This document shows positions 36,088 through 45,704 of a stretch of 64,000 nucleotides of DNA, one piece after another; the stretch's first letter is position 1; every line of letters starts with the position of its first letter. The stretch comes from Actinocorallia herbida (GTDB lineage Bacteria > Actinomycetota > Actinomycetes > Streptosporangiales > Streptosporangiaceae), in NCBI RefSeq assembly GCF_003751225.1, contig NZ_RJKE01000001.1:8928001-8992000 (forward strand), read 5' to 3'. A program made the position numbers and the translations under genes. The notes under the pieces are model-generated. The model was not told the origin of the DNA and ran no database searches. It saw nothing but the letters and a program-made list of their open reading frames with translations.

Positions 36088-36786
36088 CTAGTCCAGCGAG
36101 GCGGGGGAGCCGGACTCCAGTGGCCTGGACGCCCCCGCAAGGTGCGTCGTCCCTCCGCCGACCAGACGGAACCCGTAGGGGCCGTGCGGCCTCCACAGTT
36201 CGGTGATCGAGCAGTTGGGGACATCGCACGAACCCACGAACCGGCGGAACGCCCGCATCTGCGCGACGTCGGGCGCCGCCTCCCGGCCCATGGCCAGCGT
36301 CCAGATCACCGCCTTCATGAACAGGCCGTGGGTGAACACCGCGACGAGTCCATCGCCGGGCAGGGCGGCGAGCCTGTCCAGCAGGGCGTGAACGCGGGCG
36401 ATGAGCGCGACGTAAGACTCGCCATCCCCTCCGTGCCTGTACTCGGGGTCCATGCGTTCCCAGTAGGCGGTGATGTCCGGCTGCCGTTGGGCGTTGGTCG
36501 TACGCGGCGCGTGCAGTCGGCCCAGATAGGTGAACTCCTGTACGGGCCACTCTTCGTACGGCGTCGCGGGGAACCTCGCGACGGTGTCCTCCGCCGTCTG
36601 CCTCGCCCGCACGAACGTGGAGCTGACGATGAGCTCGGGCGGCTCCGCGAAGGCCGCGGCCGCCAGCGCCGCCTGCTCCCTGCCGAGCGGCGTCAGTGGC
36701 GCCGCCCCGGGCCCGTTCGTCGGGAGCCCCGCGTTCGACTCGCTCTCGCCATGCCTGATCAGCCACACCCGCCGCGCGTCAACCAT
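36088..36786 (-). CDS. Histidine phosphatase family protein
   Basis: A 232-residue member of the phosphoglycerate-mutase-like superfamily. The phosphohistidine motif is RHGES (residues 11-15), the second histidine is in FTHGLF, and STFVRARQTAE gives the conserved arginine. It has a longer-than-usual C-terminal part. The start ATG 36786 gives MVDARRVWLIRHG. It converges with the glucanase, 10 bases apart. Substrate unknown. Confidence 0.9.
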   Translation of the reverse strand: MVDARRVWLIRHGESESNAGLPTNGPGAAPLTPLGREQAALAAAAFAEPPELIVSSTFVRARQTAEDTVARFPATPYEEWPVQEFTYLGRLHAPRTTNAQRQPDITAYWERMDPEYRHGGDGESYVALIARVHALLDRLAALPGDGLVAVFTHGLFMKAVIWTLAMGREAAPDVAQMRAFRRFVGSCDVPNCSITELWRPHGPYGFRLVGGGTTHLAGASRPLESGSPASLD

Positions 36787-36930
36787 GTCGCCAGGCTCGC
36801 ACGCCCGCCCCCGTCGGCGGAAGCGCACACCGCGTGCGCGTGGGAGCCGGGTGCGGCGGGTCCTGGGATTTCGGCGCGGAGGCCGGGTAGGGCGTGGGGT
36901 ACAGGCCGCCGGTCTGGGACGGGGGGACGC

Positions 36931-38736
36931 ATGCCGCGCATCGGGATACCGCGGGCGAGGAGAACCGCGCTGGTCGCCTCTGCGCTCCTGGCCGGGACCC
37001 TCCTCGGTGTGCCCGGAAGGCCGACGGAGGCCGGAGGCGGCCTTCCCGGAACGGCCACGGGCCGCGGCGGCGCGGTCGCCACGGTCGACGCCACGGCGAG
37101 CGGCACGGCCATCGAAGTGCTCCGCCAAGGCGGGAACGCGGTGGACGCGGCGGTGGCGGCGGCCGCCACCCTCGGCGTGACCGAGCCGTACGTCGCCGCA
37201 CTGGGCGGCGGCGGCTTCTTCCTCTACTACGACCCGCGCACACGCGACGTCCACACCGTGGACGGCCGGGAGAGCGCTCCCGCCGCGATGCGCGCCGACT
37301 CCTTCACCGACCCGTCCACGGGGCGGCCCATCCCCCTGGAAGAGGCCATCACCAGCGGCCTGTCCGTCGGGGTGCCGGGCACGCTCCGCCAATGGGACCT
37401 CCTCCTGCGACGGCACGGGACACGGCCCCTGGGCGACCTTCTCCGCCCGGCGATCAAGGTCGCGGAACGCGGCTTTCCCGTGGACCAGGAGTTCCACGAC
37501 CAGACCGCGCGCAACGCCGCCCGCTTCGCCGACTTCGTCCCGACCCGAAAACTCTTCCTCCCCGGTGGCGCGCCTCCCGCCGTCGGCACGACCTTCCGCA
37601 ACCCCGACCTCGCCGCGACCTACCGCGGCATCGCCGAGAAGGGGATCGGCTGGTTCTACGAGGGCGGCCTCGCCCGCGAGATCGTCCGGACGGTCCGGCG
37701 CCCGCCCCTCGTCGAAGGAGCGGCCCGCAAGGTGCGTCCCGGCCTTCTGACGGCCTCCGACCTCGCGTCCTATCGCGCCGTGTCCCGGGACCCTGTGCGC
37801 ACCCGGTACCGGGGGCTCGATGTCTACGGCATGGCGCCCCCGTCGTCAGGCGGCAGCACCGTCGGGGAGGCGCTCAACATCCTCGACCGGCTTCCGCGCC
37901 CGGCGAGCGATCCCGTCCAGACGCTGCACTCTTACCTGGAGGCGTCGAAGCTCGCCTACGCCGACCGAGAGCGGTATGTGGGCGACGTCCCCGGGGTGCC
38001 GCTGAAGGAGCTGCTCTCCGAGGACTACGGAAGGGAACGCGCCTGTCTGGTGAGTCCGACGAGCGCCCTGAAGCCTCCCGTAGCGGCGGGCTCTCCTGAC
38101 GGGCAGTACGAGACCTGCGCCTCCGCCTCCGGTACGGGAGGCCCCCTCGCCTATGAAGGCCCGCAGACCACCAACCTCGTCGTCTCCGACCGGTGGGGCG
38201 GCGTCGCCGTCTACACGCTGACGATCGAGCAGTGGGGCGGCAGCGGCATCACCGTGCCCGGCCGCGGGTTCCTGCTCAACAACGAGCTCACCGATTTCAG
38301 CCTCGCGCCGCGCCCCGGCGACCCCAACGCCGCAGCGCCGGGCAAGCGCCCGCGCAGCAGCATCGCGCCGACCGTCGTGCTCCGCGACGGCCTGCCCTTC
38401 CTCGCGCTCGGCTCGCCGGGCGGCTCCACGATCATCACCACGGTGCTCCAGATCCTGGTGCACCGGCTCGACCTCGGCATGGACCTGCCCGGCTCCGTCG
38501 CGGCGCCGCGCGCCACCCAGCGGAACACGCCCACGACCCTCGCCGAACGGGCGTTCCTCGACGCTTACGGCCCCGCGCTGACCACCCGGGGCCAGATCCT
38601 GGAGCCCTATCCCGGGCCGCCCCCGGAGATCGGGGCCGCGACCGCGCTGGAGTTCCTCGGGGACGGGCTCGTCCAGGCCGTCGCCGAACCCGTCAGGCGG
38701 CACGGGGGTAGCGCGCGCACGGTCCGCCCGGACTGA
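36931..38736 (+). CDS. ggt: Gamma-glutamyltransferase, exported
   Basis: A 601-residue N-terminal-nucleophile hydrolase that self-cleaves into two subunits and breaks gamma-glutamyl bonds. A signal peptide of about 38 residues precedes GGAVATVDATASGTAIEVLRQGGNAVDAAVAAA (in part). The autocleavage site is at QTTNLVVSD, with the second Thr the likely nucleophile, followed by GSGITVPGRGFLLNNE and the SPGGS loop. The usual TTH is TTN here. The start is ATG 36931 after GGGGGGACGC. Actinomycetes often use this family outside the cell on glutathione-like or poly-glutamyl substrates. Confidence 0.92.
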   Translation: MPRIGIPRARRTALVASALLAGTLLGVPGRPTEAGGGLPGTATGRGGAVATVDATASGTAIEVLRQGGNAVDAAVAAAATLGVTEPYVAALGGGGFFLYYDPRTRDVHTVDGRESAPAAMRADSFTDPSTGRPIPLEEAITSGLSVGVPGTLRQWDLLLRRHGTRPLGDLLRPAIKVAERGFPVDQEFHDQTARNAARFADFVPTRKLFLPGGAPPAVGTTFRNPDLAATYRGIAEKGIGWFYEGGLAREIVRTVRRPPLVEGAARKVRPGLLTASDLASYRAVSRDPVRTRYRGLDVYGMAPPSSGGSTVGEALNILDRLPRPASDPVQTLHSYLEASKLAYADRERYVGDVPGVPLKELLSEDYGRERACLVSPTSALKPPVAAGSPDGQYETCASASGTGGPLAYEGPQTTNLVVSDRWGGVAVYTLTIEQWGGSGITVPGRGFLLNNELTDFSLAPRPGDPNAAAPGKRPRSSIAPTVVLRDGLPFLALGSPGGSTIITTVLQILVHRLDLGMDLPGSVAAPRATQRNTPTTLAERAFLDAYGPALTTRGQILEPYPGPPPEIGAATALEFLGDGLVQAVAEPVRRHGGSARTVRPD

Positions 38737-38770
38737 CCAGCCGGGCATACTTTCCTTCACCGGCGGAACC

Positions 38771-39466
38771 ATGCTCTATCGTCCGATCGTGGCTACGGTA
38801 CTGCTCGTCGAGGACGACGCTCACGTCAGACAGGCGCTGTTGCGGGAGCTGCGCGCCCTGGGACACGCGGTGAGCAGCGCCGGACGGGCGCTGGACGCGC
38901 TGCGCGAGGTCGCCGCGGGCGGCCCCGAGGTCGTCGTGCTCGATCTGGGCCTGCCCGACCTCGACGGCGGCGAGGCGCTCAAGATGATGCGGGCGGTCTC
39001 CGACGTCCCCGTCATCGTGGCCACCGCGCGCGACGGCGAGCAGGAGATCATCCGGCTGCTCGGCTCCGGTGCCGACGACTATCTGACGAAGCCGTTCTCC
39101 GCGGTCCACCTGCACGCCCGTATCGAGGCCGTCCTACGCCGGACCCGTACGGCCCCGCGCAACGAGGCCCTCGTCGTCGGCGACCTAAGGGTCGACGCCG
39201 ACCGGCGCGAGGCGAGCCTCGCGGGGACCCCGCTCCAACTGTCGCGCCGAGAGTTCGACCTGCTCGCCCATCTCGCCCGGCACGCGGGCCGGGTCGTGCG
39301 CCGCCAGGAACTGCTCGCCGAGGTGTGGCGGCAGCCCCACGGCGACGACCAGACGATCGACGTCCATCTCTCCTGGCTCCGCCGCAAACTGGGCGAGAGC
39401 GCGGCCCGCCCCCGGTACCTGCACACCGTCCGGGGCGTCGGCGTGATGCTCATGGCCCCGGAATAG
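38771..39466 (+). CDS. OmpR/PhoB-type response regulator
   Basis: A 231-residue regulator. The receiver domain has VLLVEDDAHVR, the phosphorylation site VVLDLGLPDLDG and KPF; the C-terminal winged helix ends with DDQTIDVHLSWLRRKLGE and YLHTVRGVGVML. A GTG at 38789 would give the common MATVLLVEDD start. No kinase follows it; an orphan histidine kinase with a matching style is at 44295, about 4.8 kb away. It probably binds 11-base direct repeats. Confidence 0.93.
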   Translation: MLYRPIVATVLLVEDDAHVRQALLRELRALGHAVSSAGRALDALREVAAGGPEVVVLDLGLPDLDGGEALKMMRAVSDVPVIVATARDGEQEIIRLLGSGADDYLTKPFSAVHLHARIEAVLRRTRTAPRNEALVVGDLRVDADRREASLAGTPLQLSRREFDLLAHLARHAGRVVRRQELLAEVWRQPHGDDQTIDVHLSWLRRKLGESAARPRYLHTVRGVGVMLMAPE

Positions 39467-39495
39467 CCGGCGGCCCGGGAAGGCTTGAAGCGGGT

Positions 39496-40521
39496 ATGAG
39501 CGACGAAATCAAACCGATCCGCAAGGTCACGCTGGGGACGGGCGGGCCCGTCGTAGGAGTCCAGGGCTTCGGGGCCATGGGCATCAGCGAGTTCTACGGT
39601 CCGACGGACGCCGAAGCGGCCCGCGACACGCTGGAGGCCGCCGTCAAGGCGGGCGTCACCCTGATCGACACCGCGGACGTCTACGGCAGCGGTGCCAACG
39701 AGGAGTTCCTCGCCCCGTTCGTCGCGGCGCACCGGGACGAGATCACGCTGGCCACGAAGTTCGCCATCGAGCGGCGGGCGGACGACCCGCGGTTCCGGGG
39801 CGTCCGCAACGATCCCGCCTACATCAAGGCGGCCGTCGAAGGGAGCCTGCGCCGCCTGGGCGTCGAGGTCATCGACCTGTACTACATGCACCGCCGGGAC
39901 CCGGCCGTCCCGTTCGCCGAGTCGGTGGGCGCGATGGCCGAGCTGGTGCGGGAGGGCAAGGTGCGGCACCTCGGCCTGAGCGAGGTCACCGGCGCCGAAC
40001 TGCGCGAGGCGCACGCCGTCCACCCGATCGCCGCGCTCCAGTCGGAGTGGTCGGTCTTCAGCCGCGACGTCGAGCGCAGCGCCGTGGGCGCGGCCGCCGA
40101 GCTCGGGGTCGCGTTCGTGCCGTACTCGCCGCTCGGCCGCGGCTTCCTGACGGGCTCCTTCACCAACGCGAGCACCGACCTTTCCGGCGGCGACTTCCGC
40201 CAGTGGCAGCCGCGCTTCACCGGCGACAACGCCAAGGCCAACGCCGCGCTCCTGGCTCCGCTGCGCGAGATCGCCGCCGCCCACGACGCGACGACCGCGC
40301 AGATCGCGCTGGCCTGGGTGCAGCAGCGGGCCGACGTGCACGGCCTGACCGTCGTGCCCATTCCCGGCACCCGCAAGCGCGGCCGCCTTCTGGAGAACGC
40401 CGCGGCCACCCGCATCGCCCTCACCGCCGCCGAACTCGCGCTGCTCGAGCCGATCGCGGCGCAGGTCGCGGGCGACCGGTACCCGGACATGTCCAGCACC
40501 TCCGCGGCCCGCGAGGCCTAG
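39496..40521 (+). CDS. Aldo/keto reductase
   Basis: A 341-residue TIM-barrel NADPH-dependent oxidoreductase. The catalytic tetrad is visible as D in LIDTADVYG, Y in VYG, K in LATKF and H in YYMHR. The cofactor end has VVPIPGTRKRGRLLENA. The length and SPLGRGFLTG match AKR families that reduce aldehydes. The ATG at 39496 lies 29 bases after the response regulator stop, so the two may be co-transcribed. Confidence 0.93.
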   Translation: MSDEIKPIRKVTLGTGGPVVGVQGFGAMGISEFYGPTDAEAARDTLEAAVKAGVTLIDTADVYGSGANEEFLAPFVAAHRDEITLATKFAIERRADDPRFRGVRNDPAYIKAAVEGSLRRLGVEVIDLYYMHRRDPAVPFAESVGAMAELVREGKVRHLGLSEVTGAELREAHAVHPIAALQSEWSVFSRDVERSAVGAAAELGVAFVPYSPLGRGFLTGSFTNASTDLSGGDFRQWQPRFTGDNAKANAALLAPLREIAAAHDATTAQIALAWVQQRADVHGLTVVPIPGTRKRGRLLENAAATRIALTAAELALLEPIAAQVAGDRYPDMSSTSAAREA

Positions 40522-40566
40522 CGGCGAAAGGCCCCCGCGGCGAGCCGCCGCTCGGGCGCGGACGGG

Positions 40567-40597
40567 CCGGGGAGCGGCCCCCGAGACCGCTCCCCGG
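40567..40597. terminator. Terminator hairpin between convergent genes
   Basis: CCGGGGAGCGG (40567-40577) pairs with CCGCTCCCCGG (40587-40597), 11 bp with a 9-base loop, midway between the aldo/keto reductase and the esterase genes. Confidence 0.7.
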
Positions 40598-40603
40598 CAC
40601 GGG

Positions 40604-41566
40604 TCACGGGTGCAGGGCGGCCTTCAGGGTCGACGCGGCGAGCGCGACCGCGGCCTTGGCGGCCTGGGTGTCGTGCAGGGAGTTCACCATGACGAAGTCG
40701 TGGACGATGCCGGTGAACCGGACCGCCGTCACCGGGACGCCCGCCCGGCGAAGATTCGCGGCGTAGGCCTCGCCCTCGTCGCGCAGGACGTCGGCCTCGG
40801 CGGTGACCACCAGGGCCGGGGGAAGCCCGGTGAGCTGGTCGGGGGTGGCGCGCAGCGGCGAGACCGTGATCCGGGCGCGGTCCTCCTCGCTCGTCGTGTA
40901 CTGGTCCCAGAACCACTTCATGCCGTCGCGGGTGAGGAAGTAGCCCTCGGCGAACTCCGCGTAGGAGGCGGTGTCGAAGGCCGCGTCCGTGACGGGGTAG
41001 AAGAGCACCTGCTGCACGAACGAAAGGTCGCCGCGTTCCTTCGCCATGAGCGTGAGCGCGATGGCCATGTTGCCGCCTACGGAGTCGCCCGCGAGCGCGA
41101 TGCGCGAGCCGTCCAGGTTCTTGGCCGCACCCTCCTGAGCCGCCCACTGGGCGACGCGGTAGGACTGCTCGTTCGCTACCGGGTAGCGCACGTCGGGCGA
41201 GCGGTCGTACTCGGGGAACACGACGGCCGCGTGCGCGCCGACGGCCAGGTCGCGCACGAGCCGGTCGTGGGTGTGCGCGTCGCCGAAGACCCAGCCGGCG
41301 CCGTGCGTGTAGACGATGATCGGGAGCGGGCCCTCGGCGCCCTTCGGCCGGACGATCCTGGCCCGCACCGAGCCGGTGGGCCCGCCTTCGACGGTGATCC
41401 ACTCCTCGTCGACCTCGGGCTTGAAGATCGGGGCGTCCTGCACGCCGTCGACGGCCTTGCGGCCCTCTTCGGGGGCGAGCTGGTAGAGGAACGGGGGCTC
41501 GGACGTCGCGTCGACGAACTCCTGGGCCGCCTGCTCCAGCGCCAGTCCGTGCGGGTTTCCTGCCAT
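40604..41566 (-). CDS. Alpha/beta hydrolase, hormone-sensitive-lipase type
   Basis: A 320-residue esterase. The oxyanion motif HGAGW (a variant of HGGG) and the nucleophile elbow GDSVGG mark the HSL family; the acid is probably in ADVLRDEG and the histidine in GIVHDF. The start ATG 41566 has only a weak ribosome-binding site. It is second or third in a minus-strand run (AraC-type regulator, hydrolase, esterase) that may form one regulon. Confidence 0.92.
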   Translation of the reverse strand: MAGNPHGLALEQAAQEFVDATSEPPFLYQLAPEEGRKAVDGVQDAPIFKPEVDEEWITVEGGPTGSVRARIVRPKGAEGPLPIIVYTHGAGWVFGDAHTHDRLVRDLAVGAHAAVVFPEYDRSPDVRYPVANEQSYRVAQWAAQEGAAKNLDGSRIALAGDSVGGNMAIALTLMAKERGDLSFVQQVLFYPVTDAAFDTASYAEFAEGYFLTRDGMKWFWDQYTTSEEDRARITVSPLRATPDQLTGLPPALVVTAEADVLRDEGEAYAANLRRAGVPVTAVRFTGIVHDFVMVNSLHDTQAAKAAVALAASTLKAALHP

Positions 41567-41602
41567 GGGCTTTCGGTGCCTTTCGAGAGGGAGTGCGGTG
41601 GG

Positions 41603-42319
41603 TCAGCCGAGGTCGGCGAGCGCGGCTTCGATGAACGCGACGAGCTCGGCCGGGTGGGTCTGCATGACCAGGTGCGGCGCGTCGAGCTCCATCACCTCGC
41701 GCAGACCGGCCCTCTTGTAGCCGAAGCGCTCGACGTCGGGGTTGATGGTCTTGTCGGCGGCCGACACGACGCCCCAGGCGGGCTTCTCCCGCCAGGCCGC
41801 CGCGCCCGCGGGCTCACCGAACGCGAACGCCGAGAGCGGACGCTGGGAGACGGCGAACACCTTGGCCGTGTCCTCGTCCACCCCCTCGGCGAAGACCGAC
41901 GGAAACGCCTCGATCTTCACGGACACGTCGGTGCCGGGCTCCCCGCCGTCCACCGGATAGGGCGCGTAGACGAGGTTCGCGGCGAGCTCGGAGTCGGGGA
42001 ACCCGCCTTGGAGCTGACCAAGGCTCTCGCCTTCCTCCAGCGCGTAGCCCGACACGTACACGAGCCCGACGACGTTCTCGGCCACTCCGGCCACGGTGAT
42101 CACGGCCCCGCCGTAGGAGTGCCCGACGAGCAGGACGGGACCGTCGATCTGCTCGGCGACCGACCGGATGTAGGCGGCGTCGCCCGAAAGGCTCCGGTTC
42201 GCGACGGGCGGGACGAGCACGTCGTGCCCCCGCTCCAGGAGCCGGAGTGTGACGGGCGCCCAGCTCGCACCGTCCGCGAAAGCCCCATGGACCAGGACGA
42301 TGGTGGTTTTCTGCAACAT
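41603..42319 (-). CDS. Alpha/beta hydrolase
   Basis: A 238-residue hydrolase. LVHGAFADGASW is the oxyanion strand, GHSYGG (about 72-77) the nucleophile elbow, and LDAPHLVMQTHP the histidine region. It matches the common small alpha/beta hydrolases of actinobacteria that handle esters or act like haloalkane or salicylate esterases; the substrate is unclear. It is 36 bases upstream of the HSL-type esterase on the same strand. Confidence 0.92.
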   Translation of the reverse strand: MLQKTTIVLVHGAFADGASWAPVTLRLLERGHDVLVPPVANRSLSGDAAYIRSVAEQIDGPVLLVGHSYGGAVITVAGVAENVVGLVYVSGYALEEGESLGQLQGGFPDSELAANLVYAPYPVDGGEPGTDVSVKIEAFPSVFAEGVDEDTAKVFAVSQRPLSAFAFGEPAGAAAWREKPAWGVVSAADKTINPDVERFGYKRAGLREVMELDAPHLVMQTHPAELVAFIEAALADLG

Positions 42320-42482
42320 GTCTTAAGTCTCCGCTCCGCCCGTCGCCCGGCGCCCCCCTTCACGGGCCACGAATGCCGCTGATCAGGACATCCATAAAGG
42401 CGGCATCAAGGCGCCGGCCTGGGACGACGGGTCGGCGCACGCCGGTCGGCGGAACGGGGGGACGGCCCGAAGCGCGGCCGGA

Positions 42483-43445
42483 TCAGGCGGAGCGGAGGGT
42501 GGAGCGGAACCGCTGCTGGTACTTGCGCGGGGAGATCCCGAGACGCGCCACGAACGCGCGGCGCATGGCCTCGCTGGTGCCGTAGCCCGCGGCGGTCGCC
42601 GACTCGGTGACCGTGCACCCGGCGTCGAGCTTCTCCCGCGCCACCGAGAACCGGACATAGGCCACGTACTCGGCGGGCGAGCTCTCCAGGTCGGCGCGGA
42701 ACAACCGGGTCAGATGCCGGACGCTCACGCCGCCGAGGGAGGCGAGCTCCTGAACCGTGTAGGGATGCGCGGGATCGGCCCAGACCAGCCCGGCCACCGC
42801 CCGCACCAGCGGCGTGCGGGGCGCGGGACCGCTCAGCGACGCCGAGAACTGCGACTGGCCCCCGGACCGCTGCATGTAGACCAGCAGCGACTGGGCGACG
42901 GCGCGGGCCGCGTCCGCCCCGTGGTCGTCCTCGACGAGCGCCAGCGCGAGATCGACGCCCGCGGCGACCCCCGCCGAGGTGAAGACGCGGCCGTCCCTGA
43001 CGAAGATCGGATCGGGCTCGACCCGGATCTCCGGATACCGCTGCGCCAGCTCCCTGGTGAACTTCCAGTGGGTGGTGGCCCGCTTTCCGTTCAGCAGGCC
43101 GAGTTCGGCGAGCACGAAGGCGCCGCTGCAGATCGAGGTGAGCCGCCGTGTCCTCCCGGCCAGGCTCCGCGCGGCCTCCAGCAGCTCGGGGGTGACGAAC
43201 TCCCGCGGCGCCAGCTCACTGCCGGGGATCACCACGGTGTCGAACCACCCCGCCTCGTGCGCCGCGCAGGCCACCGAGACGCGCGCGCCGATGGACGTAC
43301 CGACCTCACGCCCGTCGGCCGAGACCGGCACCACTTCGTAGGCGTCCAGCGTCTGGTTGGCCTCGACGAACACCTCGGCGGGCCCGGCGAAATCGAGCAT
43401 CTTGACGCCGTCGAACACCAGGAACCCGATGCGACGGCGACTCAC
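42483..43445 (-). CDS. GlxA-type AraC family regulator (DJ-1/PfpI plus AraC HTH)
   Basis: A 320-residue transcription factor. Residues 5-170 are a DJ-1/PfpI-like amidase fold (IGFLVFDGVKMLDFAGPAEVF in part; SICSGAFVLAELGLLNGKRATTHW with the nucleophile-elbow Cys in CSGA). Residues 215-315 carry two HTH motifs of AraC type (ASLGGVSVRHLTRLFRADL; AGYGTSEAMRRAF). The GTG start at 43445 follows GGTGGGGG and removes an unlikely extension. It heads a run of hydrolase genes and probably controls them. Confidence 0.9.
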   Translation of the reverse strand: MSRRRIGFLVFDGVKMLDFAGPAEVFVEANQTLDAYEVVPVSADGREVGTSIGARVSVACAAHEAGWFDTVVIPGSELAPREFVTPELLEAARSLAGRTRRLTSICSGAFVLAELGLLNGKRATTHWKFTRELAQRYPEIRVEPDPIFVRDGRVFTSAGVAAGVDLALALVEDDHGADAARAVAQSLLVYMQRSGGQSQFSASLSGPAPRTPLVRAVAGLVWADPAHPYTVQELASLGGVSVRHLTRLFRADLESSPAEYVAYVRFSVAREKLDAGCTVTESATAAGYGTSEAMRRAFVARLGISPRKYQQRFRSTLRSA

Positions 43446-43566
43446 GAAACCCCCACCGCGCCTCGGACCGCCACCCCTTAAGAGTACCTTGACCTGCGTT
43501 TCCATCGTGTGAACGGCGTCCGGGGGCCGGCTGCCGCCCGCGTGGGGGCTCTGGGCGCTGGGGCGA

Positions 43567-44127
43567 CTAGTACTCGTAGACCTCGACGAGGGGCGGGTGC
43601 CCGTTCCAGGTGGCGAACACGGCGGAGCCGCGAACGCCGTCGGTGAGGTCGACGCGCAGCCACTCGGTCTGCTTCCAGACCTTGACCTCGAAGCCGCTGT
43701 CGGGGGTCGCGGAGACGAGTTTCGCCGCGTCCTCGGTGAACGACAGGACCACTCGGCCTGACGCGACCACGTAGGTGCGGACTTCTCCTTGCGGGGCAGG
43801 CGACGGCTCGGGCCGGCTCGTCGGCGACTGCTGGACCGTCGGTTTCACCGGCTTCGTCGGCTTCGCCGGGCCGGGGCCGGGGGTCGACGCCTTGGGCCAG
43901 GGCCGCGCCGACGAGCGGGTCGGGCTCGGCGTGGACGCCGCCGGATCCCGGACCGGATCCGCGGTCGCGCTCGGCGGGCGGCCCTGGATGACCGGGACCT
44001 CGGCCGCCGCGTCGGGGACCGGCAGCGCGGTGCCGCGCATCGCGTCGCCGACGCCGACCCAGGTGATCCCGACGCCCGCGGCCGTCGTGGCGGTCCACAC
44101 CGCGAGAAATCCGAGTCGCACGCGCAT
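43567..44127 (-). CDS. Exported or membrane-anchored hypothetical protein
   Basis: A 186-residue protein. One hydrophobic helix at about residues 5-25 acts as signal or anchor, then comes a long Pro/Thr/Ala linker to about residue 115 and a C-terminal beta-type domain (VVLSFTEDAAKLVSATPDSG; WKQTEWLRVDL; FATWNGHPPLVEVYEY). It is divergent from the histidine kinase gene with about 167 bases between. Not recognised; it may be a surface protein linked to the kinase. Confidence 0.7.
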   Translation of the reverse strand: MRVRLGFLAVWTATTAAGVGITWVGVGDAMRGTALPVPDAAAEVPVIQGRPPSATADPVRDPAASTPSPTRSSARPWPKASTPGPGPAKPTKPVKPTVQQSPTSRPEPSPAPQGEVRTYVVASGRVVLSFTEDAAKLVSATPDSGFEVKVWKQTEWLRVDLTDGVRGSAVFATWNGHPPLVEVYEY

Positions 44128-44294
44128 GCCGCCATTATCGGGGCGTCCGGGCATTCGCGCGACCGTAAGGCTCCTCGCACCCTTCCGAGAATTCCCCGGG
44201 AGTACCGAAAGAAGTTATCCACAGGCGGGAATCCGTCGTCGCGCGCATTCCTGTAGCGTCGCGGCAGGACCGGGCGGGAAGGAGGGCCGCGAAA

Positions 44295-45704
44295 ATGAGA
44301 AGTGCGTTGGCGCGGGTGGCGACGGCGGTGACCGCGATGGTCGCGCTGTCGTTCGTCATCCCGCTGGGGCTGCTGAACGGCCAGATGGCCTACGACCGGG
44401 CGATCACCGCGGCCGAGCGGCAGGCGTCCTCGCTGGTGCCGGTGCTCACCGTCACCGGCGACCCGGCGCAACTCGAGGCAGCGCTCGGCTCGACCCCTGC
44501 GGGGGCCGCCGGGGTGATGGCGCTGCACCTGCCGGGGGGCGGGCCGCTCGGCTCCTCGCACGCCCCACGCGCGAAGCTCGCCGAGGCCGCGCGGCTGAAA
44601 CGGACCTTCACCGCCGACGCCGAGGGCGGCAAGGTGCTGCTGCGCCCCGTCGTCCTGGACGCCGATCGCACGGCCGTCATCGAGGTCTTCGTGCCCTCGG
44701 CCGAGCTGGGCCAGGGGGTGCGGAAATCCTGGCTGATCCTCGTGCTCGTGGCGCTCGCGCTGGTCGGGGTGTCGGTGGCCATGGCGGATCGCCTGGCGAT
44801 CCGGGTCGTGCGGGCCGCGGACCGGCTCGCCGAGGCGGTCACCCGGGTGTCCGGCGGCGATCTCAAGGCGCGGATCGCGCCAGACGGGCCACGCGAGCTG
44901 CGCGTGGCGGGCGAGGCGTTCAACCACATGGTCGGCGAACTCGCGCGGCTGCTGGCCGCCGAGCGGGAGGCCGGCGCGGACCTCTCGCACCGGCTCCGGA
45001 CCCCGCTCACCGCGCTGCGGATCAACCTCGGCGGGCTGGCCGCCCACCCGGGCGATCCAGCCAGGCTCGCGCAGAGCCACGAGGCGCTCGGGCGGCTGGA
45101 GGACGCCGTCGACGAGATCATCGCGGCCGCGCGCAGGACCGACCGGGAACCCGCGCCCGACCAGGCGTGCGACGCCGCGGAGGTCGTCCGGGCCCGGCTG
45201 GAGTTCTGGTCGGCGCTGGCCGAGGACCAGGGCCGCGAGTGCCGGCTGACCGCCCCCGAGGCGGGCGCGCCCGTTCCTGTCGCGGCCGCGGAGCTGTCGG
45301 CGGTCGTGGACGCGCTGCTCGGCAACGTCTTCCGGCACACCCCGCACGGGGCCGCGCTCCAGGTCACCGTGCACCGCGGCAGGCACGCCACCGGCCTGCT
45401 CGTCGGCGACGCGGGCCAGGGGATCGCCGATCCACAGGCCGCCGCGCGGCGCGGCAGCAGCGGCGGCGGGTCGACCGGCCTCGGCCTGGACATCGCACGC
45501 CGCCTCGCGGAGTCCACCGGCGGCTCGCTCCGCGTCGGCACGTCCCTGCTGGGCGGCGCCCAGGTGGAGGTCTGGCTCCGCACCGACCAGCGCCCGGCCT
45601 CCGGCCGCACCGTCCGCCACGCGGCCCGCCGCGTCAGCCGCCGCACCGCCCCCTGGCGCAGACCCCGCGCCGACCGCGCCCCCCACCCCACCGACCCCTC
45701 TTAA
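44295..45704 (+). CDS. Sensor histidine kinase
   Basis: A 469-residue membrane kinase. Helix 1 is at about 8-27 and helix 2 at 144-164, flanking a sensor of about 115 residues, then a HAMP domain. The dimerisation motif is LSHRLRTPLTALRINL with the phospho-His. In the ATPase part, the N-box is in LLGNVFRHTPHG, G1 is GDAGQGI and G2 GSTGLGLDIARR. The C-terminal 40 residues are Arg/Pro-rich. No response regulator is next to it; the one at 38771 is the probable partner. Confidence 0.92.
   Translation: MRSALARVATAVTAMVALSFVIPLGLLNGQMAYDRAITAAERQASSLVPVLTVTGDPAQLEAALGSTPAGAAGVMALHLPGGGPLGSSHAPRAKLAEAARLKRTFTADAEGGKVLLRPVVLDADRTAVIEVFVPSAELGQGVRKSWLILVLVALALVGVSVAMADRLAIRVVRAADRLAEAVTRVSGGDLKARIAPDGPRELRVAGEAFNHMVGELARLLAAEREAGADLSHRLRTPLTALRINLGGLAAHPGDPARLAQSHEALGRLEDAVDEIIAAARRTDREPAPDQACDAAEVVRARLEFWSALAEDQGRECRLTAPEAGAPVPVAAAELSAVVDALLGNVFRHTPHGAALQVTVHRGRHATGLLVGDAGQGIADPQAAARRGSSGGGSTGLGLDIARRLAESTGGSLRVGTSLLGGAQVEVWLRTDQRPASGRTVRHAARRVSRRTAPWRRPRADRAPHPTDPS

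Noticed and set aside
31140-44223. Replication origin based on DnaA-box 9-mers at 31140-31148 and 44215-44223
   Set aside because: Two isolated boxes 13 kb apart, without dnaA, dnaN or clusters.
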